A stretch of 64,000 nucleotides of DNA from Mesobacillus boroniphilus (GCF_018424685.1 NZ_QTKX01000001.1:2480001-2544000); one strand, 5' to 3'. Positions 18,218 to 27,076 are shown, counted from the stretch's first letter. Made by a program: numbers and translations. Notes: generated by a model not told the origin, from the sequence alone.

Positions 18218-18360
18218 TTGGAAAAAACACTCGATTATTTCCAGTCCGCGGAATTATATGTTATTTTCGCGGAATCGTGAGGTGTTTTCGCAGAATCATG
18301 AAGGATTTTCGCGGAATCCGATGCTGTTTTCGCGGAATCAACCGGTGTTTTGCGTAATCA
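18218..18360. repeat. 27-nt header plus CGCGGAATC array (21-bp period)
   Basis: Header TTGGAAA...TTTCCAG (18218-18244) is followed after 3 nt by CGCGGAAT-type words at 18247, 18268, 18289, 18310, 18331 and about 18352. The spacing is exactly 21 bp. An apparent 95-codon frame across it (18183-18470) is only the repeat read as FSRN heptads. Confidence 0.88.
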
Positions 18361-18493
18361 AAAGGTTTTCCTATCGAAATCAAGTTATCTTATCGCGAAA
18401 AGGAGCAATCTTTGCTCGGGAATCCAGTTCATTTTGCGGAATTAGTAAAAAATGTATCCAGGATAATTGACACTGATTCATTTTTCTGCAAAA

Positions 18494-18540
18494 CTAAAGA
18501 AAACACCGTACAAACTACCATTTGCACAGTGTTTTCCTAT
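18494..18540 (-). terminator. terminator of the ccm-nrf operon
   Basis: On the minus strand GAAAACACTGTGCAAA pairs imperfectly with TTTGTACGGTGTTTTC, followed by TTTAG, 28 nt after the nrfA stop. Confidence 0.75.
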
Positions 18541-18567
18541 TTATCTATTCTCTAAATTTGCTATTCT

Positions 18568-20001
18568 CTATTTTTTCGGAGCTGGCTGTTGGGCTGGGAA
18601 GTAACTATTGATTGCTTTCTCTTTCTTCTTGAAGTTATCTTTTTCCTCGTAGACAGCCTTCTTCACTTTTTCAATCTCTGTCTTGACTTCCTCAAGGTTT
18701 ACACCCTTTTTCGTCAATTCTTCAATAGCAAGATTAATTGCTGCATTCGATTCTTCCACTGAAACTCTCAATGAATCCATTGTTCCCTGCGGATTATGGA
18801 AACCAGCTGAATTTTCCGCTGCAACGATATCCCAGAACCACTGGGCTTTCCTTATATGCGCCTGTGCTTCCTTGATTTTAGCCTCGTTTACACCAGATGT
18901 GATCATCTTATTTATATAGTAGTGTGATGTAATCGAGATATCCTCTGCTTTATGGAGCCCTTCCATATGAGTATCCTGAATATCCATCACTCGGCCCTTC
19001 AGCTCTTCCATATCGCGGTTGGTGTGGCATGTTGCACACGACTGCTCCATTGTCTTCAGCGGCGAAGTCCACCAGTGGGAACTGATTTTCTTCTTGCCAT
19101 CGACTCGGTCATACGGCATGTGACAATCTGAGCAAGTCACACCTGCCTCACCATGCGGACCTTCAATATGCGTTTCAAACTCTGGGTGCTGTGCCTTTAA
19201 CATTGGTGTACCGGATACATTGTGAATCCAGTCCTTCTCAAAGCCTGTTTCTTTTGCAATTGTTTCATAGTATTCAAACATGTCTTCAGGCTTGAATCCT
19301 TTTGCCCATGGATATGTGACCTCTCCATTTTCAGCAGCAAAATAATATTCTACGTGGCACTGGCCGCAAACATAGTTCCTCATGTCATTCTTAGTTGGAT
19401 TGGACATGTCGATTCCCTGTGATTCCATTGCTTTGATAAAGCTTGGACGGGTAACTCTCAAATCCATTGTCTGCGGGTCATGGCAGTCTGAGCAGCCGAT
19501 CGGTGAATGCCCCATCGCTTCTGCCTTTGGCCAAATATCCTGATTAAAATTACCGCCCCAATAATCGTCTCCCATTTCCTCGATCATATGAGGAACTGCC
19601 GTCGATTTACAAGTTAAGCATGAACCGATTGATTTGTCAGTAATACGTGCAATCGCCCGGACATCCTCATTGGCGTAAATATGGCCGCGATCCTCATTGT
19701 ATTCAGTCGCAAAGCCATAGCCGTTGAAAAGGACAGGCAGATATGGTTCCTTATCATGGTCGTACTTGCTTCGTTTGACAGAACCACTGTATTTTGTATC
19801 CTCCATTTTTTCATTTTGCTTGTAGCTGTCATATTGCAGCGGGAATAAGTCCTTGAAGGCCTCATTGCTGATTTCATCTTTGCTAAGCCCTGTTTTCAGC
19901 TCATTTGCGGAAGTTGCTTTTTCCTCTGAGCCGGAGCAGCCTGTTATGATGAGCATGACAGCCGCAAGGAGCAAATATGCCCAGCGGAAATTTCTAGCCA
20001 T
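18568..20001 (-). CDS. nrfA: ammonia-forming cytochrome c nitrite reductase NrfA (lipoprotein)
   Basis: 477 residues with the five haem motifs of NrfA: CLTCK at 128-132 (Lys-ligated catalytic haem), then CSDCH (170), CGQCH (212), CSDCH (290) and CATCH (322). It reduces nitrite to ammonium with six electrons delivered by NrfH. The signal peptide has lipobox ITGC (Cys22), so the enzyme is anchored outside the membrane, as in other Gram-positives. Its start overlaps the nrfH end by 8 nt, with an AAGGAGG 11 nt upstream. It is the last gene of the ccm-nrf operon. Confidence 0.96.
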   Translation of the reverse strand: MARNFRWAYLLLAAVMLIITGCSGSEEKATSANELKTGLSKDEISNEAFKDLFPLQYDSYKQNEKMEDTKYSGSVKRSKYDHDKEPYLPVLFNGYGFATEYNEDRGHIYANEDVRAIARITDKSIGSCLTCKSTAVPHMIEEMGDDYWGGNFNQDIWPKAEAMGHSPIGCSDCHDPQTMDLRVTRPSFIKAMESQGIDMSNPTKNDMRNYVCGQCHVEYYFAAENGEVTYPWAKGFKPEDMFEYYETIAKETGFEKDWIHNVSGTPMLKAQHPEFETHIEGPHGEAGVTCSDCHMPYDRVDGKKKISSHWWTSPLKTMEQSCATCHTNRDMEELKGRVMDIQDTHMEGLHKAEDISITSHYYINKMITSGVNEAKIKEAQAHIRKAQWFWDIVAAENSAGFHNPQGTMDSLRVSVEESNAAINLAIEELTKKGVNLEEVKTEIEKVKKAVYEEKDNFKKKEKAINSYFPAQQPAPKK

Positions 20002-20527
20002 TGTCCATCGTACCTCCTTTTTTCTCTAAAAGCTCGCCAGGTTTCGGCGGTTTAAAATAATCCTCTGTTTTGAAGCCTTTGCCGTGCGGCACTGCCTGGT
20101 GGCAGCTTGAACAGCTGTCCTTTGCATCATGTGATACATTATCCAGCGTATTTTCATGGCAGCTGATGCAGTTCTCATTAATGACTTCATCAGAGTTTTC
20201 TGTTGCGTGCAGCACCTTCGGGATTTTCGCTTCACCAAGTGTATTGAAGTACACATGGGTCATACCTGCTTTTGCCTTATAGGTGTATTTTTCGACCATG
20301 TTCTCATGCGGCAAATGGCAGTCCCCGCAGGCAAGTCCGGCGTGGTTGGAATCAGAGAACGAGTCATGGACCTCTGTCATGATATGGCAGCTCGAGCAAA
20401 ATTCAGGTGAATCCGTATAAGCAAGCGTTTTGACAGTGACGACAGAAACAATGATTCCAGCAAATACGCCAATGAATAACAGCATCTTTTTGTCTATTCC
20501 CAGTAGCTTTTTCAGCATCTCTTTCAC
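19994..20527 (-). CDS. nrfH: NrfH, membrane-anchored tetrahaem quinol dehydrogenase
   Basis: 177 residues of the NapC/NirT family. One N-terminal membrane helix (about 13-32) is followed by four haem motifs: CSSCH, CGDCH, CISCH and CSSCH. It oxidises menaquinol and passes electrons to NrfA in a tight complex. The menaquinone operon lies in the same window. GGGAGGTG precedes the ATG. A 102-bp gap separates it from the thioredoxin-like gene upstream, which is larger than other gaps in the operon and could hold an internal promoter. Confidence 0.95.
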   Translation of the reverse strand: MKEMLKKLLGIDKKMLLFIGVFAGIIVSVVTVKTLAYTDSPEFCSSCHIMTEVHDSFSDSNHAGLACGDCHLPHENMVEKYTYKAKAGMTHVYFNTLGEAKIPKVLHATENSDEVINENCISCHENTLDNVSHDAKDSCSSCHQAVPHGKGFKTEDYFKPPKPGELLEKKGGTMDNG

Positions 20528-20629
20528 CTCCCTTATAGCTGATTAACGCAATCTACTATAGGCTGCGCTGCTAGAAAAATTCAGCCAACAATGCAGCCGT
20601 ATTAAAACACGAATGTGCTTTAACCAAGG

Positions 20630-21136
20630 TTATGGTGAAACTTCTTCCTGGATCATCCTGATTAAGTCGTCCTTCGTTGTCGGGCCGGAGAAGCGTTCAA
20701 TAATCACGCCGTTCCTGTCGATGATAATGGTCTCAGGCTGCCCGATGACGTTGTAATCCTTTGAAATTTCTTCTTTTGTATCTAAAAGGTAAGTTAGCTC
20801 AGAGCCGCTTTCCCCGATGTATTTTTCCATCCGTTTTTTCGATTCGCCTTTAGCGAGGATCAGCAGCTTTGCATCCTTATACTCTGCGCCGAATGCCTCC
20901 AGTTCAGGTGCTTCATCAATGCACGGTGCGCACCATGTCGCAAAAAAGTTCAGGACAACTGGCTGGCCCTTAAAATCAGAAAGCTTATAGGTGTTGCCGT
21001 CGATATCCTGCAGCTCGAAATCGATAGACTGGTCACCTGGCTGGGCTGATGCTTTCCCTCCCAGTCCGCTGACCAAAAAGCCCAGAACTCCGATGACGGC
21101 AACAATAACGAGGATCGGAACGATCTTTTTGCCCAT
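20630..21136 (-). CDS. ResA/CcmG-like membrane-anchored thioredoxin
   Basis: 168 residues. An N-terminal signal anchor is followed by a TlpA-type thioredoxin domain with WCAPC in FFATWCAPCIDEAPEL, and the cis-Pro region IGQPETIIIDRNG. Proteins of this type keep the Cys pairs of apocytochrome c reduced before haem ligation. Three in-frame starts (GTG 21145, ATG 21142, ATG 21136) cluster around a weak GGGTGAT site; I favour 21136. In this operon it would fill the CcmG role. Confidence 0.85.
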   Translation of the reverse strand: MGKKIVPILVIVAVIGVLGFLVSGLGGKASAQPGDQSIDFELQDIDGNTYKLSDFKGQPVVLNFFATWCAPCIDEAPELEAFGAEYKDAKLLILAKGESKKRMEKYIGESGSELTYLLDTKEEISKDYNVIGQPETIIIDRNGVIIERFSGPTTKDDLIRMIQEEVSP

Positions 21137-21151
21137 TTTCATCACCCGCTT

Positions 21152-21283
21152 TTAAAAATCTGATTTCCATTCTTCAAGAAGTTCGAGCTCTTTCTTCAAC
21201 TGCTTCTGACGGCGTCCAAGCACTACCACATAACCAGCGATCAACGTCCAAATAACTGAGTAAGCCATGAATAAGTAAGTCAT
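21152..21283 (-). CDS. ccmD: CcmD-like small membrane protein
   Basis: A 43-residue protein starting MTYLFMAYSVIW: one membrane helix, then a basic segment GRRQKQLKKEL and an acidic tail. Size, topology and position directly after ccmC fit CcmD, which stabilises the CcmABC-CcmE complex. It has a perfect AGGAGGAG ribosome binding site 6-8 nt before the ATG at 21283. Confidence 0.85.
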   Translation of the reverse strand: MTYLFMAYSVIWTLIAGYVVVLGRRQKQLKKELELLEEWKSDF

Positions 21284-21303
21284 TTTAAACTCCTCCTTAG
21301 TAA

Positions 21304-22014
21304 TTAGCCAGCAAGCTTTTCAATTGCTTTTGATTTCGCCTTTTTGACGATATGCCTCATCTTTTCTATTTCGATCCCTTTGCGCATCAGGAACGCGTAA
21401 AGCAAGGTAATCGTAAAAATCGAGAATAGCAGTGCGACGAGCATATCGGGCTCGATTCCGCCTCCAGACTGGTTTTTGCCTTCGCCGAACACGATCGGAT
21501 GAAGCTTCGTGTTCCACCAGCGGATTGCCATGAAGACAATCGGGACGTTGATGACACCGATGATGCCGAAAACTGCTGAAAGTCTTGCGATTTTCTCCGT
21601 TGAACCGTCCATCTTGCGGACAAACAGATAAGCAACATAGATGAACCAGAGAATCAGGGTTGTCGCGAGGCGAGGTTCCCATGTCCACCACGTATTCCAG
21701 CTTGATTTTCCCCAGATCATCCCGGTTATCAGTGTGATCGTCGTGAAAAGCACACCTATTTCTGCTGAGATTCCGGCATTGATATGATGCTGGAGCCTCG
21801 GCTTGATCAGCACCCTAACGCTGTAATAACCTACGACACCGAAAGCGAGGAAGGCGACCCATGCACTGCCAACGTGGAAGTAAAATATTTTCTGTGTAGC
21901 GCCCATTACCTTTTCAACAGGCGACCATATAAAAATCAGATAAAGTGCAATAAAAAATGACGGAATTAACGTAAACAGCAACAGCCGGTCGATAATGCCA
22001 GTATTCTTTTCCAT
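21304..22014 (-). CDS. ccmC: haem handling protein CcmC
   Basis: 236 residues with six membrane helices. The tryptophan-rich WWD-type motif is present as NTWWTWEPRLATTLILW, with flanking conserved His residues. CcmC attaches haem to CcmE at the outer face of the membrane. ATG at 22014 is preceded by GGAGGGG, and overlaps the ccmB stop as TGATG. Confidence 0.92.
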   Translation of the reverse strand: MEKNTGIIDRLLLFTLIPSFFIALYLIFIWSPVEKVMGATQKIFYFHVGSAWVAFLAFGVVGYYSVRVLIKPRLQHHINAGISAEIGVLFTTITLITGMIWGKSSWNTWWTWEPRLATTLILWFIYVAYLFVRKMDGSTEKIARLSAVFGIIGVINVPIVFMAIRWWNTKLHPIVFGEGKNQSGGGIEPDMLVALLFSIFTITLLYAFLMRKGIEIEKMRHIVKKAKSKAIEKLAG

Positions 22015-22697
22015 CAAGACCCCTCCATAATAAATTCGAATAAGAAAAAGCATGCAGCCAGGAACAATAAATCGTAAGCAGCCATTAGCCTGATCCAGGA
22101 AGCAGCATCCGCGATTAGTTCATTTTCAAGAATGATTCTTGTGGCCTGGACACCCGCGATCAGCAGTGGACTTAGTAGGGGCAGCAGCAAAACCGGCAAA
22201 AGCATCTCGCTGTTCTTTGCGTTTGCCGAAAGCGCAGCCAGGAAGGTCCCGACTATAATGAAACCGAGTGTGCCAATGATGACTACAAGAATGAACCAGC
22301 TCACTTTTCCAAAAAAGCGGTAGTCGAACAGCAGAAACAAAACAGGAATGCTGACCAGCTGGACTGCCGTTACGAGGATGAAGTTCGCCAAAACCTTTCC
22401 AAGATAGATGCTGGAAGGGTCGATTGGTGCCGAGCGCAGTCCTGTCAGGGCATCGTTTTCGTGCTCGGAAAGGAAGGAACGATTCAGTCCCAAAATTCCG
22501 GAAAACACGGTAATCAGCCAGACAAGCCCGGGAATTACAGCCTTTACCATATTGTTTGTCGGATCGAACGCAAAGCTGAAGATCAGTACGACGAGACTCG
22601 AAAAGATGACCATCATGCCGATTGTCTGCTTTGTTTTGATCTCATTGCTCAGGTCTTTGCTGGCGATCGTCCACGCATCTTTAAGAATCGAAATCAT
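22014..22697 (-). CDS. ccmB: Ccm ABC transporter permease CcmB
   Basis: 227 residues with six membrane segments. FLSEHENDALTGLRSAPIDP is the conserved CcmB cytoplasmic loop (E-x-G-L-x-L-like region). It pairs with CcmA in the ABC complex that releases holo-CcmE from CcmC. It overlaps ccmA by 4 nt (ATGA) and ccmC by one nt. Confidence 0.92.
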   Translation of the reverse strand: MISILKDAWTIASKDLSNEIKTKQTIGMMVIFSSLVVLIFSFAFDPTNNMVKAVIPGLVWLITVFSGILGLNRSFLSEHENDALTGLRSAPIDPSSIYLGKVLANFILVTAVQLVSIPVLFLLFDYRFFGKVSWFILVVIIGTLGFIIVGTFLAALSANAKNSEMLLPVLLLPLLSPLLIAGVQATRIILENELIADAASWIRLMAAYDLLFLAACFFLFEFIMEGS

Positions 22698-23398
22698 GAG
22701 CTCTTCACCTCTGCTTCGTACCAGCGCTTCATCTCTGCCAGGCTTACTTCTTCTCGAATGCGCCTTGTTGAGACGATCTTTCCTTTCTTCAGCACGGCCG
22801 CCCTGTCAGCAAGTGCATGAACCTGCTCAAAATCATGCGAGATGATCAGGATTGACGTCCCACTGTCCCGTTTGTTTTTAATGATGTTATTCAGCAATGT
22901 CACTGCCTCCTGATCGAGGCCAGTGTGCGGCTCATCGAGCATTAGGATATCAGGGTCGGGCAGCAGCACTCTGGCGATGGCTAGTCTTTGCATCATCCCT
23001 CTTGAAAAGGAGCGAATGGGCATATCGCGAAAAAGGTAGAGCCCCACTTCCTTTAAGAGTTCATTTGTTTTCCTGTCAAGATCCTTTACCTTGTAAAGCT
23101 TCCCGTAAAATTTGAGATTTTCGAGCGGGGACAGATTATTGTACAGAAATGATTCATGACCTAAAAAACCAATCCGCTGCTTAATCTCAGCTGAGTTTTT
23201 CTTAACAAGCTTCCCATCCAGGAGAATTTCCCCGCTCGTTGGCTGCAGAAGTCCGACCGTGCATTTAAAGAAGGTGCTCTTTCCTGCTCCATTCGGGCCA
23301 ATCACCGCTAATATCTCCCCTTTTTCCAATGAAAGGGTGATATTCCTTAATACGAGTTTATCTCCCAGCATTTTGGTCATTTTCCTCAGTTCCAGCAT
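22694..23398 (-). CDS. ccmA: Ccm ABC transporter ATPase CcmA
   Basis: 234 residues of ABC ATPase: Walker A GPNGAGKST (about residue 35), signature SRGMMQRLAIARVLL, Walker B ILMLDEPHTGLD and the switch His in IISHDFEQ. It drives the CcmAB step of haem chaperone release. Start chosen at ATG 23398; a TTG 3 codons earlier is also possible because the ribosome binding site is weak. Confidence 0.9.
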   Translation of the reverse strand: MLELRKMTKMLGDKLVLRNITLSLEKGEILAVIGPNGAGKSTFFKCTVGLLQPTSGEILLDGKLVKKNSAEIKQRIGFLGHESFLYNNLSPLENLKFYGKLYKVKDLDRKTNELLKEVGLYLFRDMPIRSFSRGMMQRLAIARVLLPDPDILMLDEPHTGLDQEAVTLLNNIIKNKRDSGTSILIISHDFEQVHALADRAAVLKKGKIVSTRRIREEVSLAEMKRWYEAEVKSS

Positions 23399-23415
23399 TG
23401 TCCCCAACTCTTTCG

Positions 23416-23757
23416 TTAAGTGTATTGTTCCAGTTCTTTGCTTACCTCAGCGAGATGGCTCTGGTAATCAAGTTTCAGCAATTTATAGTTCTCTTCGGTG
23501 ATTTCCGCTGCCGACAGCCTTGCTTCAAGTCCGGCAAGTTCCCCTTCAATCACTTTTTTTCTTAGTAAAAGGTGTTTGAATAACTGGTCTTCCTCACCAA
23601 TCATGTCCTCAGCAGGCATCCTCCGTTTTCGCAAAAACCAGACAAGAGCTATGACAGCAGCTAGAGCAATCAGCAAATAGTGTGGATTCACCATGTTTAA
23701 CCCAGGAGTCGTGAGCCAGAATTTCACAAGCCATTCAGGATGGTAGGCTGGTGCCAT
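23416..23757 (-). CDS. small membrane protein with C-terminal coiled coil (Ccm-associated)
   Basis: 113 residues. One membrane helix (about residues 28-42, HYLLIALAAVIALVWFL) is followed by RKRR and a long helical stretch with EENYKLLKLDYQSHL. The same E-x(2)-YKLLK motif type occurs in the next gene upstream (EKLKENYQLL) and in the soluble part of CcmI-like proteins. The start ATG 23757 lies 8 nt after AAGGGG, which overlaps the stop of the previous gene. Probably a maturation-complex scaffold; not assigned to a named family. Confidence 0.75.
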   Translation of the reverse strand: MAPAYHPEWLVKFWLTTPGLNMVNPHYLLIALAAVIALVWFLRKRRMPAEDMIGEEDQLFKHLLLRKKVIEGELAGLEARLSAAEITEENYKLLKLDYQSHLAEVSKELEQYT

Positions 23758-23762
23758 ACTGA

Positions 23763-24134
23763 TCACCCCTTCTGATTGCGAAGCTTCTTCAGTTCTCTAA
23801 GGATTTCTGCTTCTGCTTCGGCATCCTTTATCTTCTTTTTGCTCTCTGGAAGATGTTTTGCCTTGCGTCCTTGCGTTTCTTCCTTTAACATTTCAGCCGC
23901 GAGCAATTGGTAATTCTCCTTCAATTTCTCAAAATCCTCAGCTGTGATTTTCTTCATTAAAAAGTCCATTTCCAGCTCATTCACAGCACTGTAGACTTGC
24001 TCCAGCGTCAGCTTTTCACCCTCTGTCTCCACTTCCTGAGCTGGCACCTCACCTGATGAGAAAAAAGGAGAAACGATGAAGTAAAAGCAAGTGATGATCA
24101 CGAGTGATCCAATTATTAAAAATACATAATCCAT
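23763..24134 (-). CDS. CcmI-like single-helix membrane protein
   Basis: 123 residues: an N-terminal membrane helix (about 3-25), then a long charged helical segment with DFEKLKENYQLLAAEMLKEE and ELKKLRNQKG. The N-terminal half resembles the first part of CcmI (helix plus heptad region), without the TPR domain. It is placed between the ccmH-like gene and its paralogue-like neighbour. Role inferred only from operon position: apocytochrome or CcmF/H interaction. Confidence 0.7.
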   Translation of the reverse strand: MDYVFLIIGSLVIITCFYFIVSPFFSSGEVPAQEVETEGEKLTLEQVYSAVNELEMDFLMKKITAEDFEKLKENYQLLAAEMLKEETQGRKAKHLPESKKKIKDAEAEAEILRELKKLRNQKG

Positions 24135-24146
24135 TTTGATCAGCTC

Positions 24147-24617
24147 CTAGAAAAGCTTCCGGCGCTCTTCGTCAAATGTTTTTGCAGCAATTTCTTTCTC
24201 GATTTCCGAACTCCATGCTGTCTTCGCCTCAAGCTTTGTTTCTGCCTTCTTGACTGTCAATTTTCTGAGCCAGACACCGACAATCACACTGCCAATGCCA
24301 ACTCCTGCCGCTGGCATCCCCCAGGCAATCCAGCCACTTTTGCCGCCGCCCGGAGTTCTCAAGGCAGCCTGCCCGTATTCATCAACATAGGATTGGATGA
24401 TTTCCGGTTCTGATTTACCACCGTTCAGCATCTCAACCACTTCATCGTAGTAAATCTTCTTTACTGAACAGGTGGACAACTCGTGGTCAGCATGCCCCTG
24501 CATATCAAGCTGACCGATGATGTGTTTGAATTCCTTCGAATTATACGTAAAAGCTGTTGTCATGCCAGGAATCACGATAAGCAAAAGGAGTGTTGTTAAG
24601 AGAATTTTCCTGTTCAC
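24147..24617 (-). CDS. ccmH: CcmH/NrfF-like protein with a single cysteine
   Basis: 156 residues: a signal helix, a short external domain and a second membrane helix (AAGVGIGSVIVGVWL). The segment VVEMLNGGKSEPEIIQSYVDEYG matches the CcmH/NrfF family core. The usual CxxC redox motif is reduced to CSVK (Cys50, Lys53), leaving one Cys. Either ligation here needs only one thiol, or the domain acts as a holder only. A start overlap of 4 nt with ccmF couples translation. Confidence 0.8.
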   Translation of the reverse strand: MNRKILLTTLLLLIVIPGMTTAFTYNSKEFKHIIGQLDMQGHADHELSTCSVKKIYYDEVVEMLNGGKSEPEIIQSYVDEYGQAALRTPGGGKSGWIAWGMPAAGVGIGSVIVGVWLRKLTVKKAETKLEAKTAWSSEIEKEIAAKTFDEERRKLF

Positions 24618-26605
24618 TTTTTTAACCCTCCCACTCTCGAAATGCCTTTATTGATTTGGTAACGGAATGTGGTCGGCCTACCGCCTATGAGGGCGAATGC
24701 TGTACCGATCACCATGATAATGCCGCCTACCCAGATCCAGCTTACAAATGGATTTACTTTTACCATGAATGTGACCTTGTCTTTGTTCTCCCAGGAGCTG
24801 AGTACTACGTATAGATCCTGGCTCCAATTCGTCTTGATTGCTACTTCTGTTGATGGCTCTGGCCATGTTTCATAGAAGATTTTTTCAGGTTTGATTTTGC
24901 CAATGTCCTTGCCCTTGTACGTAACATCAATATCGGCCACAACCACGCCATTGCCGTTTTTTGTATGTTCAGTCAGTTCGTTGAACTTCAGCACATAATC
25001 CCCGGTTTTGATGCTGCCTCCTGCATCTACCGTTTTCAGCACCTCTGTTGAGTAAGTATGCGAAGAAATGACACCTACCGCGATAACTGCAATACCGATA
25101 TGGACGATATAGCCACCATAGCGGCGCTGGTTTTTTACTGTCAGTTTAAACGCTGCCTTCAGGATGTTTTCCTTCGTTGCTTTCCTTCTTGCGCTGATCC
25201 CTCTCGCGAATTCAAGCAAGTGCGTTCCAAACATGAAGCTCGTTGCCGATAAGCCGATAATGGCGTAAATTCCCTTGACGCCAAAAGCGAACAGGAGGAT
25301 TGCTGTGGCAACACCCATTGCCAGTGGCCAGAGCATGTTCTTCATGAACTTTTCAAACACCGCTTTTTGCCATGCGATTAGCGGGCAGATTCCCATTAAT
25401 ACAATCAGCACCAGAAGGATCGGAGCCATCACTTTATTAAAATATGGCGCGCCGACATTGACCTTTGTCCCTGTAAAAGTTTCTGAAATCAGCGGGTACA
25501 TCGTCCCCCAGAAAACAGCGAAAGCGGCAGCCACAAGAATCAGGTTGTTTAGCAGGAAGCTGCTTTCTTTTGAAAAATAAGCTTCAATTGGACTGCTGTC
25601 TTTTTTAATCAGTCCGTACCTTGTCATGACTATATACAGAGAAAACAGCATCATGAAAGCCATGAAAACAAGGAAGTACGTGCCCAGATTGCTGTCGCCA
25701 AACGCGTGGACACTTGTCAGGACTCCGCTTCTGACAAGGAATGTCCCAAACAAAGTCAAGATGTAAGATAAGATGATCAAGCTTACGTTCCAGGTTTTCA
25801 GCATATTTTTTCGTTCCTGGATCATCACTGAATGAAGGAATGCCGATACGGTCAGCCATGGCAGGAACGAGGCATTTTCAACCGGGTCCCATGCCCAGTA
25901 ACCGCCCCATCCTAGCTCAAGGTATGCCCACCAGCCACCGATCACATTGCCGAGCGTCAGGAACAGCCATGCAAGAAGCGTCCATCTCCTAGTTAATTTA
26001 ATCCACTCTGAATCCATTCTCTTCAGGATCAGTGCCGCAATCCCGAACGCGAATGGAACGGCCAATCCAACATAGCCCATATAGAGCGTTACTGGATGGA
26101 GAATCATGCCCGGATTTTGCAGCATCGGGTTAAGCCCTTTTCCATCAGCCGGAATTTTATCGGTCATTTCAAAAGGATTTGCATTAAGTGCCATTACACT
26201 GAAAAAGAACAGGATGTTAACCATCAGAATGCTGGATACATATGGCATCATCCGGTTTTTCTTTTCTCTTGAAAAGACAACCATTGTCGCGTACAACGCT
26301 AAAAGGAAAGCCCATAATAGCAGGGATCCGGCGTTACCCGCCCAAAATGCTGTCAATTTATAAGCCATTGGCAGGCTTTCATTCGTATAGGAAGCCACAT
26401 ATTTAAATTGGAACTGGCTTGTTCCAAGAAGGTAGAGCAGCAAGAAGGAAGCAATACTTGCTACAAATGCAAGCGATATGACTGCACCTCTTGCGCTTTC
26501 CATCCATTTGCTGCTTTTCTTCTTAAGCCCGACGATATTGGCGATGATTCCATATAGTGAAATCACGATCCCAAGGTAGATTGAGATGTTCCCAATTAGA
26601 TACAT
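24614..26605 (-). CDS. ccmF: cytochrome c haem lyase CcmF
   Basis: 663 residues, about 15 membrane segments. The WWD haem motif appears as WGGYWAWDPVENASFLPWL (about residue 230), and conserved P-His (HPVTLYMGYVG, HSVMIQERK) flank it. CcmF ligates haem from CcmE to apocytochrome c; in enteric bacteria the homologue NrfE services the CxxCK haem of NrfA. ATG at 26605 follows GGGTGG by 8 nt. In this operon it is the only CcmF, so it could serve NrfA, NrfH or both. Confidence 0.94.
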   Translation of the reverse strand: MYLIGNISIYLGIVISLYGIIANIVGLKKKSSKWMESARGAVISLAFVASIASFLLLYLLGTSQFQFKYVASYTNESLPMAYKLTAFWAGNAGSLLLWAFLLALYATMVVFSREKKNRMMPYVSSILMVNILFFFSVMALNANPFEMTDKIPADGKGLNPMLQNPGMILHPVTLYMGYVGLAVPFAFGIAALILKRMDSEWIKLTRRWTLLAWLFLTLGNVIGGWWAYLELGWGGYWAWDPVENASFLPWLTVSAFLHSVMIQERKNMLKTWNVSLIILSYILTLFGTFLVRSGVLTSVHAFGDSNLGTYFLVFMAFMMLFSLYIVMTRYGLIKKDSSPIEAYFSKESSFLLNNLILVAAAFAVFWGTMYPLISETFTGTKVNVGAPYFNKVMAPILLVLIVLMGICPLIAWQKAVFEKFMKNMLWPLAMGVATAILLFAFGVKGIYAIIGLSATSFMFGTHLLEFARGISARRKATKENILKAAFKLTVKNQRRYGGYIVHIGIAVIAVGVISSHTYSTEVLKTVDAGGSIKTGDYVLKFNELTEHTKNGNGVVVADIDVTYKGKDIGKIKPEKIFYETWPEPSTEVAIKTNWSQDLYVVLSSWENKDKVTFMVKVNPFVSWIWVGGIIMVIGTAFALIGGRPTTFRYQINKGISRVGGLKK

Positions 26606-26626
26606 ACAGATAACCACCCATCTGTT

Positions 26627-27076
26627 TTATTCCGGTTTATCATTTTTGTATATTTCCTTATGCATTTCGGTATCATAGTTCTCCATGTCTTCGCCTTCAT
26701 ATTTTGTCGGGCATTTTGTCTGTACTTTTTCTGCTTCGAACACTCCGTCTTTTTGGATAAAACCTTCCACCAAAACGATGACATCCTCAGAGAAATTGTC
26801 TGGCTTGATGCCTTTATGGAATATCTGCAGCGTTCCCTGGCCTTCCTCGTATAGCTCAAAACGGAGCTCCAGTTTATCAGCGTCCCATTTAACGGATTCC
26901 TTATTAAGGAGGCCCTGCGTCATAATATAATCGCCTTCATATTTCGAACCATTTTTGCTAAGATCGGCAATCGTGATTTCCTTGCTCCCGGCGCTTGGCA
27001 TTGTCGAAAACATCATGATCACGAATGCCACTGCTGCAAGGCCCAATCCCATTACGATTTTTTTATTTTTAGACAT
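26627..27076 (-). CDS. ccmE: haem chaperone CcmE, CxxxY variant
   Basis: 149 residues: membrane anchor (about 8-27) and an OB-fold domain. DVIVLVEGFIQKDGVFEAEKV is the conserved strand before the haem site. The canonical HxxxY is replaced by Cys122-Pro-Thr-Lys-Tyr126. That matches the CxxxY form described for Desulfovibrio CcmE in the variant sometimes called System I*. A GGGAGG ribosome binding site precedes the ATG, which overlaps the upstream stop codon. Confidence 0.9.
   Translation of the reverse strand: MSKNKKIVMGLGLAAVAFVIMMFSTMPSAGSKEITIADLSKNGSKYEGDYIMTQGLLNKESVKWDADKLELRFELYEEGQGTLQIFHKGIKPDNFSEDVIVLVEGFIQKDGVFEAEKVQTKCPTKYEGEDMENYDTEMHKEIYKNDKPE

Noticed and set aside
18183..18470. 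95-codon open frame
   Set aside because: It is the 21-bp array read as seven-residue FSRN repeats, without a known family.
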